Shown piece by piece: positions 57,560 through 64,000 of a DNA stretch of 64,000 nt (the first letter of the stretch is position 1; each line of letters starts with the position of its first letter). The notes beneath the pieces were generated by a model, which was not told where the DNA came from, did no database searches, and was given only the letters and a program-made list of their open reading frames with translations. Where the stretch lies: positions 274,828,045 through 274,892,044 of the forward strand of contig NC_059072.1 of the NCBI RefSeq assembly GCF_020497125.1, given 5' to 3'. Origin of the DNA: Mauremys mutica. Lineage: Eukaryota; Chordata; Testudines; Geoemydidae. Made by a program: the position numbers and the translations under genes.

Positions 57560-59160
57560 TGTAATAGTCCAGTGTTGGGGCCGTGCCCTCTCAGGGGCCG
57601 TCGGGAGCCAGGCCGCCTCACTACACGGCCCAAATCAGTCTCCGGGTTCGGAAGGTCTCGGGGTTCGGCCCCTCAGGCAGGGGCTGAACAGAAGGCACAC
57701 GGTCACTGCAATGAGCCCCAGCCCTCAGTCAGGGCGGGGCAGCAAACACTAGTTCTAGGCTCAGATCCTTCCTGCAGGCTGAGCACCAATAAAGTCAATA
57801 AGCCCCGGCCCTCAGTCCGGGCGGGGCAGCAAACCAGTTCTAAGCTCCGGTCCTTGCAGCCGGAGCTGAGCAATCACAGAGTCAGTAAGCCCAAGTCCTA
57901 GCTCAGGGCGGGGCACCAAACTTAGTACGTGGTTTAGGGCTCCGGTCCTTGCCTCAGGAGCTGAGCGGTAATAATAGTCTCAGAGTTCCGGTCCTTGCCT
58001 CAGGAGCTGAGCAGTAGCAACAGTCTCAGAGCTCAGGCCCTTGTTGCAGGGGCTGAGCTACAGCACCAGTTCAGGAAGCCCAGGCCCTTAGTCAGGGCGG
58101 GGCAACAAACAATAGTTCAAGGCTCAGGTCCTTGTAGCAGGAGCTGAGCTGTAGCAGCAGTTCAGGAAGCCCAGGCCCTTAGTCAGGGCGGGGCAACAAA
58201 CAATAGTTCAAGGCTCAGGTCCTTGTAGCAGGAGCTGAGCTGTAACAACAGTTCAGGAAGCCCAGGCCCTTAGTCAGGGCGGGGCAACAAACAATAGTTC
58301 AAGGCTCAGGTCCTTGTAGCAGGAGCTGAGCTGTAACAACAGTTCAGGAAGCCCAGGCCCTTAGTCAGGGCGGGGCAACAAACAATAGTTCAAGGCTCAG
58401 GTCCTTGTAGCAGGAGCTGAGCTGTAACAACAGTTCAGGAAGCCCAGGTAAGTGCAGGCTTCTCTGCCTGAACACTGGTAGGAGGGGGAGTCTGCCACCC
58501 GTGAGTGGGGTGGCAGGGGGGACACAGGCCCACCCACTCCACTGTGTCCCAGCCCGGGGCCCTAGCAGCGGCGTGGATCCGCTGCAGTCAGTGGGGATCC
58601 TGGCCGCAACACACTGACATGGGCACGTCGGTGCCCTCAGCCGGACAGGGGTCGGCTACCCCCGGGCTACACTCCATCTCCCCCTCCTCGGGTACCTGCT
58701 CATCGCTAGGCTCGGCAGTGGTGTCCCACACCATGGGCTCCTCGGCGTGCTGAAGGCGGTCTAGGTCGAGCTGCTCCTCTGGACTTGGGTCAGGGGTACG
58801 CTCGGGCCGCTCCTCAGGGTACCGGGCTCGGGGCAGGCTCGGCCAGTCCACCTCGGGGTACCGGGCTCGAGGGAGGCTCGGTCGGTCCACGTCAGTCTAC
58901 CTGGCTCGAGGGAGGCTCGGTCCATCCACGTCAGGGTACCGGGCTCGGGGCAGGCTCGGTCCAGCAGGAGCCCGATCAGGAGCGTCTGTCCTCTCCGGCC
59001 GCTGGGCTCCAACTGAGCGCTGAGGCCGGGCTTTTATACTTCCTGTCCCGCCCCTTGACTTCCGGGGGGCGGGAACAGGTGGCAGTGGCTCCGCCCACTG
59101 AGGTGGCTGTTCCGGTTCCTCTCTCTCTGGGGCCGTCGGGAGCCAGGCCGCCTCACTACA
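57560..59160 (-). mobile_element. GC-rich LTR-like element with internal minisatellite
   Basis: 1601-bp element with TGTAATAGTCC...CTCACTACA ends and a 5-bp duplication GAGTC (57555-57559; 59161-59165), so solo-LTR-like or a small non-autonomous LTR element. A TATAAAAG box on minus at about 59037-59030 supports minus orientation. A 32-bp direct repeat (GGGGCCGTCGGGAGCC...CTACA) lies at both 57594-57625 and 59129-59160. It contains a 91-bp minisatellite and, near 58800-58970, four roughly 42-bp repeats on the TATA-proximal side. Minus ORFs 58588-58890 and 58761-59012 cross the latter; neither is recognised. Confidence 0.7.
57690..58445. repeat. 91-bp minisatellite
   Basis: TTCAGGAAGCCCAGGC recurs at 58070, 58161, 58252, 58343 and 58434, exactly 91 bp apart, with near-identical units. 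More diverged units with CAGGGCGGGGCAGCAAAC extend left to about 57690. Each unit contains GGGCGGGGCA and GAGCTGAGC. Confidence 0.9.
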
Positions 59161-59189
59161 GAGTCCTGTGGTACCTTATAGACTAACAA

Positions 59190-59239
59190 ACGTATTGGAG
59201 CATGAGCTTTCGTGGGTGAATACCCTCTTCGTCGGATGC
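59190..59239 (-). ncRNA. Hammerhead-ribozyme-like motif
   Basis: Minus strand: CCGACGA (59235-59229), a stem II of GAGGGT / ACCCAC around ATTC with one mismatch, then GAAA (59211-59208) and a short GC...GC stem III. The canonical core is CUGANGA...GAAA; here U4 is C, so cleavage is probably impaired. Such motifs are known in Penelope-like elements. Confidence 0.55.
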
Positions 59240-59257
59240 ATTGAGATTTGACTAAAA

Positions 59258-60560
59258 TTCTAAATTATATTTCAGGAATGTTTTAGGAATAAGGATGAGT
59301 TTGATTTCTATTAGCATTCTCTGTTTTGGTTCATTGGTTTTACATGTAATTATTTTCAATTTTATTTTAATTTACTTTGGTTACCTATACATTTGCTTTT
59401 GTTAAATGGATTGGTCTTATAGTTACGACATTAATTAGAGTGGGAACTAAAAGATCTGTATTTATTCCTGAGCTGCCACAGATTTTCTATGTGACCATGG
59501 GGAAAGTCACTTGCTTGGTGCCTAGTTACAAGTCATTAAAATGGAGAAAATAACAGTAGTTCTCTATCATACAGAAGTGTTATGAAGCTAAATGTATTAA
59601 TGCTTGCAAGGTTCTTAACTATTATGAGAAGTGCCATAGAAAAAGCCCACAAATGCATTAATTAAATAATAATTAATTTACTGTGAATAAACCATCTGAA
59701 ATTTGTTGACATTGGCTCATCGTGTTTTCTTGCATCATATTACACATTATGTGCTCACTTTTCTTATAAATGTTAATTATTTTTGGTTAGCCAAAGTTCA
59801 TCCCACTAAGGGAAAAGTCTGACAATGATAGTCATCCCTCTGCCAAGTCATAGCAGATGTTGGGGAATTGCATGAGGGATTCCTGTTTAAGGAGAAGTCA
59901 GTGGCTTGGAGACTATGCTCTTAATACAACTTGTTTATTTTACACTGTATACATGAGTCCTTCAAAAGAGTTGGTCACAAACGGTGTGCAGGTAACTCTT
60001 TTTGTGGGATCTCAGCCAAGACCCAAGACCCAGGAAGCAACTCTACACCAAGTATTAACTCTGGTTATAGAGACTAAGGCAGAGAGCAAATATTCTTGCT
60101 CCCACCAAGATTACTGAACAACATGGTATTTTTTTCAAGACTAAAACTTGGTCACATGTTAAGAAAAAGGGCTTGTAAGAACATGTGTAACAGCATCATC
60201 TGGTCACCCCTGCCATAGGGATAACTATACTAGAAGGGAATAAAAGATAATGAAGAATCACCGATCAGGTTCAGAAGGATAGATACTTTTTAAATGGAAG
60301 GGTTATTAGATGTAAAATGCTATTTAATGAAGACAAGTGCATAAGCCAGTAACAACGAAGCATATTAGCTCTAAGGACAATAAGCCAAAACAGAGAAGGC
60401 AGATTAAATGAAGTAGTTATAAGGCACTGACCAGAAAAGGGATTTAGAGGTTGTAGTGAAAAAATCCTTGGAACTATTAGCTGTCATTAAAAGATGAACT
60501 ATTAGGGTAACCAAGATATTTCCATGTTTTATATAGAAAAAGATAAAGTTGGGGCTTGCT
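59258..60560. other. Unassigned AT-rich sequence
   Basis: No gene or clear repeat recognised. Confidence 0.5.
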
Positions 60561-60570
60561 AATTATTGAA

Positions 60571-61042
60571 AAGGCTATGATTTAGTCATGGGTATTTTTA
60601 GAAATAGTCATGGACAGGTCACGGGCAATAAACAAACAGTCACATGACCTGTCCATGACTTGTACTATAAATACCCTTGACGAAATCTTAGGTTCTGGAG
60701 GGAGGAATTGTCTGGAAGATGCTGCTGCTGCTGCTGCTCTTGGGGGTGGGAGGGGTGCTCCAGCACACACTGCTGCACCGGGGAGGAAGGTGTCTCAGGG
60801 CCCCGTTGCTGTTTCTGGACGGGGTCGGCCTGGGGCCCCACCACCGCTGGCACCATTGCTGCTCTGGGGCAGCACCTGGGACCAGGTGCCTGGGGACGCC
60901 TGAGCAGTGGCTGGTGCGGCTGCCCCAGGGCTGCCTGAGCAGCTTGTGTGGCTCTGGGGTCAGCCGCACCAGCCACTGCAGAAGTAATGGAGGTCCTGGA
61001 AAGTCATGGAATCTATGACCTCTGTGATAGACACGCAGCCTT
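60571..61042. mobile_element. MITE with AAGGCT ends and 10-bp target duplication
   Basis: 472-bp element. Left end AAGGCTATGATTTAGTCATG and right end inverted AAGGCTGCGTGTCTATCACA form an imperfect terminal repeat. AATTATTGAA flanks both sides (60561-60570; 61043-61052). Inside, GTCATGGACAGGTCACGGGC pairs with the inverted GACCTGTCCATGAC near 60650. A (CTG)n run at 60720-60737 creates Leu- or Gln-rich spurious ORFs. Confidence 0.8.
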
Positions 61043-61052
61043 AATTATTGAA

Positions 61053-62100
61053 AAAGAAACAGTTGTGAGCTGACCTTGTAGCATACAAAAATATAGAGTT
61101 TTGTAAAACTAAATGAGATATACCAATCTTATTGGTGAATGGTTAAGCAACTTTATGTTCATGTTAAACATCAAGGAGAGTCTCCCCTAAACTAACATAA
61201 ATGGAGTGGTGCAAAATAGAAGAGAAATGGGCTATATAAGCACATTAAAAGGAGGGGCAATGAATTTACATCCTGGTTTCCCCTTCACGTAATCACACAT
61301 AAATCCTTCTGCCACAGAGACCTGATCAAATGTCCCTTAAAGTCAGTGAGAGCCTTTCCTATTACTTCAGTGGGTACTGGATCAGGCCTCACATCTGCAG
61401 CATTTAGGAACTCCAGAGGCCAAGGTTGGAAGGAATAGGAACAGTGGTTTCCTGTGGTAACATGTTCTCCCCTCAAATCTGTCAGGATTTCTATGCAGAA
61501 AATTATGCTGATGCTCCACCTTCATGAGAGGTGTTTGGATTGGAAGTCAATGAGGAGGTCATGTCAGTATAGCTTTAAAGGAAAACATTAGAATACATGT
61601 TTTTTGGCAGTTGATCTATTCATGCAAATGTTATATGTATCACACGTTGCTATAATTATTGTGTCAAGAAATTAATGTTCAAATAGCAAGGGAGCTCTGC
61701 ACAGACATGTATACATAAACACTCTATACAGGCATTGAGATCAATATGATTTCCCCAGGGATCTCAGGAAAGATATCTTTGTTAGATCTAAGAGGTAGAT
61801 CTAACCTCTGTCAGCATCTACGAGCCAGCCTCCAAATTAATGATTGGAAGGAAATGCCACAAGCTGAAACTTGCAATTTCCTGGTCCCTGTGAGACTTTC
61901 TCAGTAGGGACTGTTAGGACTGCTAGTGACAATGTAGGATTCAAGCCTGTATTTTCACCTGAGATAGAATTTTGGGTCTTGCTTGCCTGTTTAATTTTGT
62001 ACATCCTTTCTAATATGTGTAAACAAAGGACAAAGACACTGTGCTTGTTGCTTCTGCCTAGCCAAATGGGTTTGTTAGTAAAATGGGAACAGATAAGAAC
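61053..62100. other. Unassigned AT-rich sequence
   Basis: No gene or clear repeat recognised. Confidence 0.5.
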
Positions 62101-62109
62101 AGTTAAAGT

Positions 62110-62560
62110 GTTACGGGGCATGGTGGGAGTATAACATATGAGTGCACACTTGAAGACTATCTCAATTCCTATCTCAAGGCAAGATCAAGCAATCAGTCAG
62201 GAGGGGAAAATAGGGTTTGGGGGGAAGTTATAAAACACTAAAAGGCCAAAGAAATGCCTGTCACTGACCGTAGCACAACCTCACTCCTCACCCGCCCATG
62301 GAATACAAAAGAGGTGAGCCAAAGACCTCAAATTCTCGACCCCCCCAAAACGGAACATGACCATAAATTATAAGGGGTGGGAACAAGGGTGTGCATTTCA
62401 GGTATAATTATGCCTTCTAAGGATGGGGAGATGGGACACTGGAAACAAGACTCTGTGGTGTCAGAGTTATGGTATACATGCTTGCTACAAACTAACCCCA
62501 ATAAACATTGCATTGCCTGCACTTCAGATTTCTGGTCTTCTGCTTTCTGTCTGCATGACA
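62110..62560 (+). repeat. Possible LTR (weak)
   Basis: TGTTACGGGG start, AATAAA at 62500, and a CATGACA end form an LTR-like layout of about 450 bp. No target duplication or clear primer site was found, so this is tentative. Confidence 0.25.
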
Positions 62561-62599
62561 AGAACCAGGGGAGAGGGTGAAGGGAAAACCCATCTAACC

Positions 62600-64000
62600 A
62601 GGACAGTGTGAGTGTACAAAAGACAGAGAGAGAAAGAGAACGAGCGAAAACAGAAAAGCATGTCAATGAGCCAAATAGCACGGATAAGTTTAAGAGATAG
62701 CTACAAAGTATGCTGTATGGTTGTTAAGAGAGAGGAGATTTAAGGATTCAGAGAGATTAATGTAGTTCAGTCAAGATTCTTGAGCCATATAATCTGTTTA
62801 AGAATTTGATCAGAAATTCTGTTGTCTGGGCACAGGGCAGACTGTCTAGTATACGCTATGGAAAACGGTGGGTTATTAGGAAAACTTTCATGTTGTTTCT
62901 TTTCACCTAATCCCAGGAAGTCAACAAGAATAAATCTAAAAGGGCATGGGGCTAGTTGACTCAAGTGAACTTGTCCTATCCATAGCATCTTTATATTCTT
63001 CTCTTTTGCTAGATTTCAATAGCAACAACTGAAGGGTGCGATAACATGCTCACTGCTAGCACATTTTCTCTACATCTTACTCTTGTCCCCCTCAAAGGAT
63101 CAGGAGAGAAAAACTGTTAGTTTTAAAAATAAATATTAATCAAATGAGCATAAAATACCAATATGCCTATTTAATATATAATCCTGTTCAATTAGAACAT
63201 TACAAAAGAGTAGGTCAAATTGGGGCTATAAAAACGGGTGCCCAAATTTAGCCTCCAAGTTCATATTTAATCCCCCAGAATAAGTGGCCTGATTTTCAAG
63301 TATACTGAGCACTAAGCAGCTATGATTGAATTCAACCCTTCCAACTACAACAGCCTTAGAGTCCCCTATATTTACTCTATTACCCTCTGTCTAGCGAATT
63401 TGCAGATCCACCCAGTTATAGATTCACAAGCCCTGTCTCATCGAAGGTCTGCTCTGCCCTCAAATACCTTGCAGACTGAGGATGTAGGTAGTCCTGAGTA
63501 CAGTTCAGTGGCACACACGGGATGTAGACCTTACCATGGCCTTCGACCCTGCCCTTCCTTTCACAGTGGAACTACACTCATTCTACTGAAACCATGGGTT
63601 TCTGCATCCAGGGAGAGGAAGGGAAGGAAAAGATTAGCCCCATATTGAAAACATTGTTTGACACTTTCTCTGTTTACATAAATGTCATATGTATCACATA
63701 TCACACATTTTGCTAGACCTATTGTCTTTAAGGAAGTTAGAGAGAAATTTTTTAAAGTGTGAAGGGGATTTAGGAGCATAAGTCCCATAGAAAGACAATG
63801 AGATAAAATTGACTGTCAATGGGACTTGTGCTCCCAAATCTCCTAGGTCCTTCTGAAAAGCCCCCTTTTTATGCCAACAGTAAGGGGGTGATGCACATAC
63901 ACCCCATATATACATACCACACATGAGCACACACATGCACACAAAACAAATCTGGGAATTGCTTCAGTGGCACTGTGACTTCTTACTAACAGACTTGAAT
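62600..64000. other. Unassigned AT-rich sequence
   Basis: No gene or clear repeat recognised up to the window end. Confidence 0.5.

Larger units (their letters stand above)
57547..59239 (-). mobile_element. Short Penelope-like insertion, interrupted by an LTR-like element
   Basis: Two pieces, 57547-57559 and 59161-59239, together form an insertion of under 100 bp. They are flanked by an 18-bp duplication ATTGAGATTTGACTAAAA (57529-57546; 59240-59257, with base assignment ambiguous by one). On minus it contains CCGACGA...CACGAAAGCTCATG, a hammerhead-like core typical of Penelope-like elements. The Penelope assignment rests on the hammerhead and my recognition of this abundant sauropsid repeat. 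The target duplication shows retrotransposition. Confidence 0.6.

Noticed and set aside
57690..58445. CRISPR-like array
   Set aside because: Units are 91 bp with no unique spacers; a eukaryotic minisatellite inside an LTR-like element.
60610..61018. Leu/Gly-rich and Gln-rich ORFs near the (CTG)n run
   Set aside because: Lie within a MITE and come from the triplet repeat and GC-rich palindrome.

Overview
This is vertebrate nuclear DNA, most likely from a turtle or a close sauropsid relative. The evidence is the repeat content: CR1 LINEs with octamer tails, Harbinger elements with GGCCTGGTCTACACT-type ends, GC-rich hAT foldback MITEs, an old hAT with very long inverted repeats, ERV-type solo LTRs, and a small Ty3/Gypsy element primed by tRNA-Ser. 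I found no convincing host exon; every ORF I can defend belongs to a mobile element. The rest is AT-rich intergenic or intronic sequence.

Layout. 1-1333: right part of a Harbinger element (copy A) cut by the window edge. 2.7-4.1 kb: a repeat with inverted tRNA-like arms and a CR1 relic. 6517-8202: a hAT element with roughly 600-bp inverted arms. 9114-9387, 29268-29548, 50046-50332: three copies of one hAT foldback MITE, each with an 8-bp target duplication. 12.5-16.07 kb: a rearranged CR1 (plus, minus, plus). 19.5-20.5 kb: an ERV-type LTR. 21325-27394: a solo LTR with 5-bp duplication GCCCC, split by complete Harbinger copy B (21902-26737). 30220-34974: complete Harbinger copy C in the opposite orientation. 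35.7-36.96 kb: a CR1 3' end split by a MITE. 38048-42679: a young Ty3/Gypsy element with identical-length 191-bp LTRs. 48-52 kb: MITE, CR1 and hAT fragments. 57547-59239: a small Penelope-like insertion with a hammerhead-ribozyme-like motif, itself interrupted by a 1.6-kb GC-rich LTR-like element containing a 91-bp minisatellite. 60571-61042: another MITE.

The most interesting system is the Harbinger element. It carries a HARBI1-type nuclease gene, a two-exon Myb/SANT-like gene with matching splice sites, and a third 100-codon gene on the opposite strand inside the Myb/SANT intron, with its own poly(A) signal. The small ORF is intact in all three copies. Between copies B and C, 75 of 100 residues are identical and 27 of those use different codons, so the protein looks selected. 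A third Harbinger protein of this kind is not part of the standard two-gene description of the superfamily. HARBI1 supplies the cleavage chemistry and the Myb/SANT protein probably binds DNA and helps import the nuclease; the role of the small protein is unknown.
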